The translations under genes and the position numbers were made by a program. The notes under the pieces were generated by a model. The model worked only from the letters and a program-made list of their open reading frames with translations. It was not told the origin of the DNA and made no database searches. Below, piece after piece: positions 1 through 7,875 of a stretch of 64,000 nucleotides of DNA; position 1 is the stretch's first letter, and each line of letters opens with the position of its first letter. This stretch comes from DASZWJ01 sp963813895 (GTDB lineage: Bacteria; Pseudomonadota; Gammaproteobacteria; JAURND01): NCBI GenBank assembly GCA_963813895.1, contig CAWFAS010000003.1, positions 62,001 to 126,000 on the forward strand, read 5' to 3'.

Positions 1-38
1 ATTCCAGCAAACACGGTTTTTCCTGTATAATCTCTCAT
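1..38 (-). CDS. 5' end of a leftward gene, possibly IS110-family transposase (partial)
   Basis: Only the first 12-13 codons lie in the window, reading MRDYTGKTVFAG on the minus strand. The start is supported by a strong Shine-Dalgarno, AGGAGG, about nine bases upstream of the ATG. The sequence resembles the extreme N-terminus of IS110-type transposases, where a short leader precedes the GIDVHKK motif, but the diagnostic motif is outside the window. A nested inverted repeat (39-102) lies directly upstream, which would suit an IS end. The call of a real gene start is fairly sure; the family is a guess. Confidence 0.35.
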   Translation of the reverse strand, partial: MRDYTGKTVFAG

Positions 39-102
39 GGTATGTGCCTCCTCCTGTCGAGGTTATTGGTTAAAACTATATTTTAACCGAAGGCACATAC
101 CT
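39..102. repeat. Nested inverted repeat at the IS-like edge
   Basis: Outer arms GGTATGTGCCTC (39-50) and AAGGCACATACC (91-102) pair over 11 bases. Inside them GGTTAAAA (68-75) pairs with TTTTAACC (81-88). The outer left arm overlaps the Shine-Dalgarno of the leftward gene that starts at 38, so folding would hide its ribosome binding site. It could be an IS terminal structure or a translational control hairpin. Confidence 0.5.
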
Positions 103-601
103 CTTTCCCTATTATTCAGCATAGCAACTCCCGCAAGGGGAGAGGGGATACAGTGCTTTCACAAAAAATGGGAGCGAATTCAACAACTCCCTCCCAAGAG
201 GAAAGGGGGTATACCGCCTGCATTTAAAATAGTGCCAACTCCCCTCTTCTTGTGCATTGTTGAATGTCATTCTCCCAATTGTGAGAAACTCTATGATCCC
301 CTCTCCCCTTGCGGGAGAGGGTTAGGGAGAGGGGTAAGGCGCGGCACATTCCATCCCACAAACAACCTGTTATATACTCCTAACTACTTATGCTAGCACT
401 AGGGACTACAGGCTCTAACCTAGCACTATTCAAAATCACTTAAATTTCAGTTAGTGAAGATCCCATAAATTCTATAGCAGAAAGAATTCAAAAGGATAAA
501 GCTATTCTATGCTGAATAGTTACGGATAAAGCTAATAATTTTTTTGCCATGGTATACTTTAAATCATATATAATTAATAAAACCCTGTGTGAGGTAGATT
601 T
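103..601. repeat. Repeat-rich non-coding stretch with REP-like C/G-rich units
   Basis: There is no convincing gene here. The stretch holds fragments of a dispersed repeat built around CCTCTCCCCTTGCGGGAGAG; the clearest copy is at 291-337. Related copies lie near 10970 and, inverted, near 15210. A fragment TGCTGAATAGTTAC (about 510-523) equals the outer arm of the inverted repeat at 38733-38899. The open frame at 37-396 runs through the repeats and is judged spurious. Confidence 0.5.
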
Positions 602-1024
602 ATGGCTGAAATATTGCACCAACTCATCATTAAAGTTCCCCCCCTTCGAGTTTATCAGGCCTTAACTGAACAAAAGGCGATCACTGGCTGGTGGACCCAA
701 TACGCCCGTTGTGAGCCTAGGGTAGATTCTGTCGCTGAATTTGAGTTTGATAGTGGCAAGTTGAAACTGCGTATGAAAATTGTCAAACTGTTGCCACAAC
801 GCACTGTGGTTTGGCATTGTCTGGCGGGGCCGGAGGAATGGGTAGGTACTCAGATCAGCTTTGAGCTGCAATTAGCAGACAAAAATACTATATTAAATTT
901 TGCTCATCGCGGCTGGAAAAGTTCGCTGTATACTTTACCGTTTTATAATTTTGAGTGGGCACGCCAGCTGATGAGCCTGCGCGCCTATCTGGAAAAGGGC
1001 AAGGGTTATCCCTATAGAAAATAA
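602..1024 (+). CDS. AHSA1/START-like (SRPBCC) domain protein
   Basis: 140 residues, all one small SRPBCC-type domain. It opens with the usual pattern of these proteins: a short beta strand (HQLIIKVPP), a helix with 'VYQALTEQKAITGWWT', then beta strands including 'VVWHCLAGPEEWVGTQISFEL' split by turns. AHSA1-like proteins bind hydrophobic ligands or act as co-chaperone-like factors; the ligand cannot be told from sequence. A GAGG-type Shine-Dalgarno (GTGAGGTAG) lies just upstream of the ATG. It ends 32 bases before trpS on the same strand, so the two may be co-transcribed. The family call is good; the function is open. Confidence 0.7.
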   Translation: MAEILHQLIIKVPPLRVYQALTEQKAITGWWTQYARCEPRVDSVAEFEFDSGKLKLRMKIVKLLPQRTVVWHCLAGPEEWVGTQISFELQLADKNTILNFAHRGWKSSLYTLPFYNFEWARQLMSLRAYLEKGKGYPYRK

Positions 1025-1056
1025 GCCTGGTATCAAAGACTGATTTAAGGACAACT

Positions 1057-2058
1057 ATGAGTAAACCGATTTTACTAAGTGGTATCCAGCCTTCCGGCCA
1101 TCTCACGATAGGGCATTATACAGGCGCTATTTCTAATTGGGTCAGGATGCAGGAAGAATATGATTGCTTGTTTATGCTGGCTGATCTACACACATTAACG
1201 GTGAGGCAGGATCCGGAGCAGTTATTAGAACGTTGTTATGACGTGCTCGCATTATATATTGCGTGCGGTATAGATCCTAAAAAAAATGTGCTGTTTGCGC
1301 AATCGCATGTCTCTGCTCACGCTCGGCTAGCATGGATTTTAAATTGCTTTACCTATCTGGGTGAACTGAACCGCATGACGCAGTTCAAAGACAAGTCGAA
1401 GCAGCATGAGGCCAACATCAATGCAGGTCTATTTGATTATCCCGTGCTGATGGCTGCGGATATTTTAGTCTATGGCGCACATCGCGTGCCAGTGGGTGAA
1501 GACCAAAAGCAGCATATGGAATTAACTCGGGATTTGGCGCTGCGATTTAATAACTTGTATGGCGAGATTTTTACCGTTCCACAACCTTATATTCCGCCGC
1601 AGGGCGCACGTATTATGAGTTTGCAGGAACCCGGGCAAAAAATGTCAAAATCTGACAGTAATGAACATAATTATATCGCGCTATTAGATTCGCCCGATCT
1701 TATCCGTACTAAACTTAAACGTGCTGTTACCGATTCTGGCAATGAAATACGCTTTGATGTGGAAGCTAAGCCCGGTGTAGCCAATTTATTGACTATATTT
1801 ACCCTGGTTTCTGGCCAGAACATAGCGCAGTTGGAACAAGCCTATCAGGGCAGCGGCTATGGTAAATTTAAGAGCGATTTGGCAGAGGCTATCATTGAAC
1901 ATTTTCAGCCTATACAACAGCGCTATTATGAATTACGTGCGGATCTGGATAAATTACAGCAAATATTACAGCTGGGGGCAGAAGCCGCACAGAAACGTTC
2001 GCAGAAGATTCTGCATCAAGTTCATGAAGTGGTGGGGTTAATTCCGTCGCCTTTTTAA
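1057..2058 (+). CDS. trpS: Tryptophanyl-tRNA synthetase
   Basis: 333 residues, the usual bacterial length (E. coli has 334). It charges tRNA-Trp with tryptophan using ATP in the cytoplasm. Class Ic features are visible: the N-terminal 'SGIQPSGHLTIGHYTGA' with the HIGH-equivalent TIGH (residues 17-20), 'MAADILVYGAHRVPVGEDQKQH' in the middle of the fold in two pieces, and the KMSKS loop (GQKMSKSD, near residue 195). AAGGACA before the ATG serves as Shine-Dalgarno. The gene is complete with no odd features. A MITE-like inverted repeat follows and separates it from sbcB. Confidence 0.97.
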   Translation: MSKPILLSGIQPSGHLTIGHYTGAISNWVRMQEEYDCLFMLADLHTLTVRQDPEQLLERCYDVLALYIACGIDPKKNVLFAQSHVSAHARLAWILNCFTYLGELNRMTQFKDKSKQHEANINAGLFDYPVLMAADILVYGAHRVPVGEDQKQHMELTRDLALRFNNLYGEIFTVPQPYIPPQGARIMSLQEPGQKMSKSDSNEHNYIALLDSPDLIRTKLKRAVTDSGNEIRFDVEAKPGVANLLTIFTLVSGQNIAQLEQAYQGSGYGKFKSDLAEAIIEHFQPIQQRYYELRADLDKLQQILQLGAEAAQKRSQKILHQVHEVVGLIPSPF

Positions 2059-2210
2059 TGGTTGGTTAAGAATTCTAGATTGGGCAGCGTAACTCGCCTG
2101 CTCTCTGTTGCCCGTTCCAGCTGCACCCTTCTTAACCTCTCCCGCAAGGCTGAGGAATCGACAAAATATTTATTTATATTAAGCGGTTACAGAATGATTG
2201 CCACAAGAGA

Positions 2211-2348
2211 CTGCCCCCTTCCTAACCTTCCCCCGCAAGCGGGGGAAGGGACTTGCTCGAGCCAACATGGGATTGGGTGCATAGCTTAACTTATTCTGCC
2301 CAACCAGTCCCTGCCCCCGCTTGCGGGGGAAGGTTAGGAAGGGGGCAG
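2211..2348. repeat. MITE-like inverted repeat, copy A
   Basis: Long arms (about 2211-2253 and 2306-2348) pair almost perfectly: CTGCCCCCTTCCTAACC against GGTTAGGAAGGGGGCAG, with an inner CTTCCCCCGCAAGCGGGGG palindrome. The core of about 52 bases between the arms, reverse complemented, matches the core of the repeat at 19394-19555. It includes GGTTGGGCAG, TAAGTTAAG and GCTCGAGCA. So this is a mobile-type element rather than a simple terminator. It occupies the otherwise gene-free gap 2059-2445. Confidence 0.8.
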
Positions 2349-2445
2349 CTGGAACGGGCACTTTATCTGATCTTTCTCGTCAATACGGTAGTTCTTTAAA
2401 CTACGTAAGCTGTTATAGAATAGAAAATTATTTAAGGAAGATTTC

Positions 2446-3861
2446 ATGCCAAAGACCTATTTGTTTTATGATCTGGAAACCACAGGTCGTAATAAATGTT
2501 TTGATCAGGCGCTACAATTTGCAGCGATTCGTACGGACCTGGAGCTAAATGAACTGGAGCGTCACGAAATACAGATCAAGTTAAACTGTGACGTTATTCC
2601 AGACCCTGAAGCGCTATTAATTCATAATATTCCTGTAACCTCCATGTTAGAAGGCACCGTGGAAATGGCTGCCATGGAAGAAATATATACTCTTCTTAAT
2701 ACGCCTGGAACCCAGAGCGGTGGTTACAATACTTTAGGTTTTGATGATGAGTTTTTACGTTTTTCTTTCTATCGTAATTTACTACCCGCTTATAATCACC
2801 AATGGGCCAATGATTGTGGCCGGTTTGATCTTTACCCAATTACTGTGCTTTATTTTTTGTACAAAAATGCGGCGATTACTTGGCCTGAGTTAGATGGCAA
2901 ACCCACTTTAAAACTTGAACATATTAATGCAGCCAATCAATTGGCTGATGGAGCGGCACATAATGCTTTGGTGGATGTGGAAGCAACCTTAGGCCTGGCC
3001 CGCTTATTTGCTCGTGATGCGCAGATGTGGAATTACGCGATGGGATATTTTGATAAACAAGCTGAGGCTAATCGTATTAAAAAGCTGCCGACTTGGTCAA
3101 ACCATAGCGGTGAGCAGCAGTACTTGGGTTTGCTGTTGGGCAAATGTGGTGCTAATGAGTGGTATCAATATCCCGTTTTATCATTAGGCCAGCACAATCA
3201 TTATAAAAATCAGAGTTTATGGTTGCGCCTGGATAAACCAGAATTATCCACCATGACTAAGGATTCTGTCGCAGAGACTAGCTGGGTCGCACGTAAAAAA
3301 ATGGGTGAACCCGGGATGTTATTACCCATGGCCGAGCGTTTCACACAGCGCCTAACAGCTGAGCGTTTGCAAATTACTGCTGATAATTTGCAATGGCTGC
3401 AGTACAATCCGCATTTGCTGCAAGAAGTGACCGAATTCCATAGGGAATATACCTATCCCAAAATACCCGAGTTAGACCCCCAGGCCGCACTATATGAGGC
3501 TGGTTTTTTAAAACCGTATGAGCAGCAACTTTGCCAACTTTTCCATCGAACCAAGCCAGAGTCTAGAGCGCAACTCACGCCGCAATTTGTTAATCCTATT
3601 TTGCAGCAAATAATGCTACGTGCCATGGGGAGGAATTATCCTGAATATTTACCAGTCGATTTAGCCGAACAGTTTAATGAATATTTAATCGCGGGCAATT
3701 CACTCACTAAAACTACGGATAGAGTAGATTACCGTGGTGAAAAACGTCTAGCTCCACAGGCGGCACTGGCAGCCATCAACTCTTTAGGTACTGAGAGAAC
3801 ATTAAACGACAAACAACAAGAGTTGTTAGCAGATTTGGCAGGCTACATTCAGAAACTTTAA
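2446..3861 (+). CDS. sbcB: Exodeoxyribonuclease I
   Basis: 471 residues, matching the ExoI family (E. coli has 475). It degrades single-stranded DNA 3' to 5' and acts in recombination and mismatch repair. The N-terminal DEDDh exonuclease fold is intact: motif I FYDLETTGRNK (about residues 7-17), motif II GYNTLGFDDEFLR (about 93-105), and motif III AHNALVDVEATLGLARL (about 170-187) with the catalytic His and Asp. The rest is the ExoI-specific SH3-like and helical C-terminal region that wraps the DNA. AAGGAAG upstream of the ATG is a good ribosome binding site. It stands alone between two inverted repeats. Confidence 0.95.
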   Translation: MPKTYLFYDLETTGRNKCFDQALQFAAIRTDLELNELERHEIQIKLNCDVIPDPEALLIHNIPVTSMLEGTVEMAAMEEIYTLLNTPGTQSGGYNTLGFDDEFLRFSFYRNLLPAYNHQWANDCGRFDLYPITVLYFLYKNAAITWPELDGKPTLKLEHINAANQLADGAAHNALVDVEATLGLARLFARDAQMWNYAMGYFDKQAEANRIKKLPTWSNHSGEQQYLGLLLGKCGANEWYQYPVLSLGQHNHYKNQSLWLRLDKPELSTMTKDSVAETSWVARKKMGEPGMLLPMAERFTQRLTAERLQITADNLQWLQYNPHLLQEVTEFHREYTYPKIPELDPQAALYEAGFLKPYEQQLCQLFHRTKPESRAQLTPQFVNPILQQIMLRAMGRNYPEYLPVDLAEQFNEYLIAGNSLTKTTDRVDYRGEKRLAPQAALAAINSLGTERTLNDKQQELLADLAGYIQKL

Positions 3862-3893
3862 AGTAACTGCTCATGCCATAGCCAGCTCAGTCC

Positions 3894-3980
3894 CGTCGTC
3901 CCGCGGCTTGTCCGCGGGATCCAGAGAAAAGCTACTAGAAACCTCATTTCTGGATCCCGCGGACAAGCCGCGGGACGACG
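3894..3980. repeat. Perfect 31-bp inverted repeat (REP-like)
   Basis: Positions 3894-3924 and 3950-3980 are perfect reverse complements (CGTCGTCCCGCGGCTTG... against ...CAAGCCGCGGGACGACG), with a 25-base loop. Each arm contains an inner palindrome CCGCGG. It lies between sbcB and nudC and is partly read through by an over-long open frame that would start nudC at 3908. A related single arm (CGCAGCTTGTCCGCGGAATCC) is seen near 22108-22128. Confidence 0.8.
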
Positions 3981-4036
3981 GAGTGAGCAGTTATACTTTA
4001 AATATCAAACGCTTCAGCTATAGGATGTGGAGTTTT

Positions 4037-4855
4037 ATGAAAAAACCTTTTTTGTCACAAATGCAGTCCCCTGCCCCACTTTCAACACCTGCCCTGTGGT
4101 TTGTATTTAGGGGGGAGGAATTACTGGTTCAGCTTACTGCAACTGAAATGCAGATCCCGGAAATTTTAGATATTGATGCTTGCGAGTTAACTGTTTTACG
4201 CAAACATTATCTGGGAATTTATGATAATACCCATTGTTTTGTGGCAGAAGTAATAGCCAACAGTCCTCCACCACAGAGCATGAGTTTTAGGCAGTTACGT
4301 CAATCTTATGAAGCGTTAAATAATGAAGATTTATTTTTAATAGCTAGTCGTGCGAAACAGATTATACTCTGGGATAAAAGCACCCAATTCTGTGGTTATT
4401 GTGGACAAGCAACTACACCAAGTAATACTGAACGTGCAAAAAACTGTCTATCCTGCAATGAAGCTTTTTATCCGCATATTGCTCCCGTCATCCTGGTTCG
4501 AATACACCGAAAAGATCAATTATTACTGGCTCGCTCCCCTCATTTTTCTAAAGGGGTTTATAGCGTTGTTGCAGGATTTGTTGAGCCGGGGGAAAGCGCA
4601 GAACAAACAGTTGTGAGGGAGGTGATAGAAGAAGTAGGCATAGATATCAAGAATATTCAATATTTTGGTTCGCAATCTTGGCCCTTTCCTAGCAACCTGA
4701 TGCTGGCTTTTACTGCAGAATATGCTGGCGGTGAAATTACCATTGATAATTTTGAAATTGAAGATGCCAAATGGTTTTCAAGGGATCAACTACCAGAAAT
4801 ACCAAAAAAATTGAGTCTGTCGCGTCAGTTGATTGATGCATTTATTTCAGGATAA
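4037..4855 (+). CDS. nudC: NADH pyrophosphatase (Nudix), NAD decapping
   Basis: 272 residues from the chosen start. It cleaves NADH to NMNH and AMP and removes NAD caps from RNA 5' ends. A zinc ribbon is seen as two Cys pairs (FCGYCG at 119/122 and NCLSC at 137/140). The Nudix box follows at about 180-202: GFVEPGESAEQ...REVIEEVGI has all the required Gly, Arg and Glu residues. The frame is open further upstream to 3908, but that stretch is an inverted repeat. The ATG at 4037 has GGATGTGGAG before it and gives the usual family length, so I chose it. Confidence 0.93.
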   Translation: MKKPFLSQMQSPAPLSTPALWFVFRGEELLVQLTATEMQIPEILDIDACELTVLRKHYLGIYDNTHCFVAEVIANSPPPQSMSFRQLRQSYEALNNEDLFLIASRAKQIILWDKSTQFCGYCGQATTPSNTERAKNCLSCNEAFYPHIAPVILVRIHRKDQLLLARSPHFSKGVYSVVAGFVEPGESAEQTVVREVIEEVGIDIKNIQYFGSQSWPFPSNLMLAFTAEYAGGEITIDNFEIEDAKWFSRDQLPEIPKKLSLSRQLIDAFISG

Positions 4856-4867
4856 CAGCGTTCGTTC

Positions 4868-5293
4868 CTAGTGCTTTCCTTTATTCTTTTCTTCCTCTTG
4901 TTGCTGTTCTAACTTTACAGCCGCATTGTGAGTTTCAAGCAATTCTATTCTACTAACATTATAATAATCACCACTCATAAAAGAACTCATTTCCATATGC
5001 TTTACTCTCCCAACTAATACCACCATATCGCCATCTTTGAAATTAGCCGGTGGTTCATAGATATATTGGTCGTGCAGCAACAAGAATTTTTTATTATTCT
5101 TTTCATCGTAAAGAATATGCCAGGTAGGACCTTCTACACCCAGGAATTTTAGTTGTCCCACTATCCATTCAAAATGCGGATCATGGGTATAAGGCTCAAG
5201 CAGAGTATGGCTAATATTTACCCGAGCATGAGCACTCAATGAAAAGGCCAGACAACTCAGTGACAATAAAAATTTGTATAATAATGGTTTCAT
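4868..5293 (-). CDS. Small exported protein, OB-fold-like
   Basis: 141 residues. The N-terminus is a classic Sec signal peptide: KPLLYKFLLSLSCLAFSLSAHA, with a likely cut after AHA near residue 23. The mature part alternates short beta strands (HILYDEKNNKKFLLLHD, then DMVVLVGRVKHMEM and YYNVSRIELLE), which looks like the periplasmic OB-fold seen in YgiW/NirD-like proteins. The tail is Gln/Glu/Lys-rich (residues 127-141). The periplasmic location is well supported; the fold is inference and the function unknown. It lies between nudC (convergent) and the thi operon, possibly read from the latter. Confidence 0.6.
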   Translation of the reverse strand: MKPLLYKFLLSLSCLAFSLSAHARVNISHTLLEPYTHDPHFEWIVGQLKFLGVEGPTWHILYDEKNNKKFLLLHDQYIYEPPANFKDGDMVVLVGRVKHMEMSSFMSGDYYNVSRIELLETHNAAVKLEQQQEEEKNKGKH

Positions 5294-5320
5294 ATGGACT
5301 TATTCCTTTGGTGTTTATAT

Positions 5321-6841
5321 CTAGATCGGTGCCAATTGGTCCCTTTTAACCGCTGCTTTATTTTTACCCATACCTAGCTGGCCGTTGACGAATTCTAACA
5401 GTTGTTGCGTGGTTTTCACAGGATCAGCAGCCTGGGTAATCGCTGAAATCAACGCCACCCCGTCAACCCCCGTTTCGAGTATGGCTGGTAAGCGCTGTGA
5501 ATTAATGCCGCCAATTGCTACTAAAGGATAATTCAGCATATCGCGCCACTGCTTGAGCCGAGGAATCCCTTGGGGTGGATGGGGCATGATTTTCGAGGTG
5601 GTGGGAAATATATGCCCTAATGCGATGTAAGAAGGTTTGAGAGCATGCGCTCGGGCAAGTTCATAATAGTTATGCGTGCTAATTCCTAAATGTAATCCTG
5701 CATCTTTAATACGACCCAGGTCAGCCGTGTCCAGGTCCTCTTGACCTAAATGAACTCCGTAAGCCCCATGAGCGATTGCCAGTTCCCAGTAATCGTTTAT
5801 AAACAGCCTGGCATTAAATTTTTTAGCCATTTCAATAGCGGCTTTAATTTCGTTTTCCAAATCACTGCCTGTTTTATTTTTGATTCGTAATTGAATAGTA
5901 GAGATTCCAAGCGGCAGTAATGTTTGCAACCAGCTAACAGAATTTACAACGGGATATAGCCCTAAGGGGGTGGGTCCGCAATCTGGAGATGTGCTAATCG
6001 CTGCTATGATGGGCTCTCGACTTAAATAGGGTAAGGGTTGCTGTCCGCTGGGCCAGCCGCAATGGGCTACCGGTTCGGGACCTGCCCCATATTTATCGGC
6101 ATTATAAATGCCCTGCGTGACATACATTTTAGAAATTACCAGAGAATCATATAAACTGTAATCAAGTGCCAGTGCTGCCGCAATAGCTGAAGCAAAAGAG
6201 CAGCCTGTGCCGTGAAATTGCGCATTAGAGCGTCGCTCACAGGCTATCCAAAATGCCTGTTTACCATCAGTCCAATAATCTTGACTATATTTATCTAGAG
6301 TAAGATGACCTCCTTTAATAATGACACTTTTGGCCCCTATTGATAAAAATTTTTGTGCCGCTGCGATGATATCTGTGTAGGTATTAATCGAGGTGCCTAA
6401 AATTTGTTCCGCTTCAGGCAAGTTAGGGGTTATCAGCGTACACAGGGGTATTAATAATTTTATCGCAGCGATGCGCTGCTCAATATTCTCTTGGAATAAA
6501 TTATGGCGGGAAGTAGAAACCAGTACAGGGTCAAAAATGATGGGACCAGAATAGTTGCTTAAGTAGCGAATTAGGCTATCCAGCGCTTTGCTTTCACCTA
6601 ACATGCCCAATTTAATAGCCTTAGGTTTTAAATCCTGTGCCAAGGCTGAAATCTGTGCCGCAACATTTTCAGCCGGTATAGCATGAATACTACTGACAGA
6701 GGTACTGTTTTGCGCAGTCACGGCGGTAATTACCGAGCAGCCATAGACACCTAAGTTTTGGAAAGTGTGTAAGTCCGCTTGAATGCCAGCACCCCCACCT
6801 GAGTCAGAGCCGGCGATAGTCCATACAATAGGTTTTTTCAT
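5321..6841 (-). CDS. thiDE: ThiD-ThiE fusion: HMP(-P) kinase / thiamine-phosphate synthase
   Basis: 506 residues from ATG 6841, which has a good ribosome binding site (AGGAGAA, six bases away); the frame is open to 6868 without one. The N-terminal half (1-260) is ThiD: 'IAGSDSGGGAGIQADLHTF' near the start and the ribokinase-type anion hole GTGCSFASAIAAAL near 215. The C-terminal half (about 285-490) is ThiE: STIQLRIKNK, FINDYWELA, GVHLGQEDLD, LGISTHN, and the phosphate-binding VAIGGIN. Together they phosphorylate the pyrimidine and join it to the thiazole to give thiamine phosphate. It is the last gene of the thi operon, 32 bases after thiG. Confidence 0.95.
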   Translation of the reverse strand: MKKPIVWTIAGSDSGGGAGIQADLHTFQNLGVYGCSVITAVTAQNSTSVSSIHAIPAENVAAQISALAQDLKPKAIKLGMLGESKALDSLIRYLSNYSGPIIFDPVLVSTSRHNLFQENIEQRIAAIKLLIPLCTLITPNLPEAEQILGTSINTYTDIIAAAQKFLSIGAKSVIIKGGHLTLDKYSQDYWTDGKQAFWIACERRSNAQFHGTGCSFASAIAAALALDYSLYDSLVISKMYVTQGIYNADKYGAGPEPVAHCGWPSGQQPLPYLSREPIIAAISTSPDCGPTPLGLYPVVNSVSWLQTLLPLGISTIQLRIKNKTGSDLENEIKAAIEMAKKFNARLFINDYWELAIAHGAYGVHLGQEDLDTADLGRIKDAGLHLGISTHNYYELARAHALKPSYIALGHIFPTTSKIMPHPPQGIPRLKQWRDMLNYPLVAIGGINSQRLPAILETGVDGVALISAITQAADPVKTTQQLLEFVNGQLGMGKNKAAVKRDQLAPI

Positions 6842-6873
6842 GGTCAATTCTCCTATAGAGATTGGCAATTAAT

Positions 6874-7668
6874 TTAATTAACTTTAACCTCATTATGCCA
6901 GAAAGGGGTATCCATCAGTGGAGTGCTTGGATTAGCACAATTCCTATCTTCAAGCATGCCAGCTTCATATGCAACTCTGCCCGCGATAATTGCATCTCGG
7001 AACGCTTGGGCCATCCGCAAGGGATCTTTGGCAAGAGCAACCGCACTGTTGAGTAATACCCCGTCAAATCCTAGTTCCATAGCTTGCGCCGCGTGGGAAG
7101 GTTTGCCAATACCGGCATCAATAATTAGAGTAGCATCGGGAAGCCGAGCGCGTAATATTTCTAACGCATAAGGATTTAATAAACCTTTAGCTGAGCCTAT
7201 AGGCGCTGCCCAGGGCATTAAAATGCGGCAGCCGCTGTCAAACAATCGCTGGCATAAAATCAGATCTTCAGTACAGTAGGGAAACACTTCAAAATTGTTT
7301 TTTAGCAGGATTTTTGCCGCCTCCAGCAGCTCAAACGGCTCAGGTTGGAGGCTATAATCATCGCCTATTACTTCAAGTTTAATCCATCGGGTGTTAAATA
7401 GCTCGCGTGCTATTTCTGCCATTGCTACGGCTTCTTTTGCTGTGCGACAACCGGCGGTGTTGGGCAAGATAGTGCAATTCAGTGCTTTTATATGCTCCCA
7501 GAATGCATTGCCTGCGTATACTCCTTGGGTCTGTTGGCGGCGTACAGATAAAGTAATAATTTGTACCTGAGAATGCACAATAGATTGCTGCATGGTGGTT
7601 AAGGATGGATACAGGGCGGTACCTAAGATAAATCGGCTGTTAAATTCTTTATCGGCTAAATTCCACAT
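6874..7668 (-). CDS. thiG: Thiazole synthase
   Basis: 264 residues, usual for ThiG. It forms the thiazole phosphate ring from deoxyxylulose phosphate, dehydroglycine and the sulfur carried by ThiS. The TIM-barrel shows the catalytic lysine in WIKLEVIGDD (Lys97), the early SRFILGTALYPSL, the central MPWAAPIGSAKGLLNP, and the phosphate-binding IIDAGIGKPSHA followed by GFDGVLLNSAVALA. It follows thiS by only three bases, so the two are probably translationally coupled. Dehydroglycine would come from the oxidase encoded two genes upstream (thiO). Confidence 0.96.
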   Translation of the reverse strand: MWNLADKEFNSRFILGTALYPSLTTMQQSIVHSQVQIITLSVRRQQTQGVYAGNAFWEHIKALNCTILPNTAGCRTAKEAVAMAEIARELFNTRWIKLEVIGDDYSLQPEPFELLEAAKILLKNNFEVFPYCTEDLILCQRLFDSGCRILMPWAAPIGSAKGLLNPYALEILRARLPDATLIIDAGIGKPSHAAQAMELGFDGVLLNSAVALAKDPLRMAQAFRDAIIAGRVAYEAGMLEDRNCANPSTPLMDTPFWHNEVKVN

Positions 7669-7671
7669 GAT

Positions 7672-7875
7672 TCAACCTCCCTGCATGGGTAACATAATTT
7701 CAATAATATCACCTTCATTTAATGAGGTGCGATCATATTGCGAATGTGGAATCAAATTTTGATTAATAATGACTGCAATGCCGGTTGTTGTGTAATTATA
7801 TAGGCGTAAAAATGTAGCAAGCGAGGAATGGTCATCCACCTGCAATGTTGTATTATTAAACCGGACTCGAATCAT
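7672..7875 (-). CDS. thiS: Sulfur carrier protein ThiS
   Basis: 67 residues, a ubiquitin-like small protein ending in the required Gly-Gly (MLPMQGG). The C-terminus is thiocarboxylated and donates sulfur to ThiG. The early MIRVRFNN strand and the late GDIIEIMLP strand fit the beta-grasp fold. Its start overlaps the end of thiO by 20 bases. The adenylating enzyme ThiF is not encoded in this operon and must come from elsewhere, for example a MoeB-type E1. Confidence 0.94.
   Translation of the reverse strand: MIRVRFNNTTLQVDDHSSLATFLRLYNYTTTGIAVIINQNLIPHSQYDRTSLNEGDIIEIMLPMQGG

Noticed and set aside
37..396. Open frame of 119 codons at the left edge
   Set aside because: It runs through C/G-rich repeat units and an inverted repeat, has no ribosome binding site, and resembles no protein.
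2062..2289. Open frames on both strands in the trpS-sbcB gap
   Set aside because: They are produced by the MITE-like inverted repeat; the translations are Pro/Arg-rich repeat products (FPRKRGKG-like) that recur wherever the repeat occurs.
3908..4036. N-terminal extension of NudC
   Set aside because: The stretch is a perfect inverted repeat, and the ATG at 4037 has a ribosome binding site and gives the family length.
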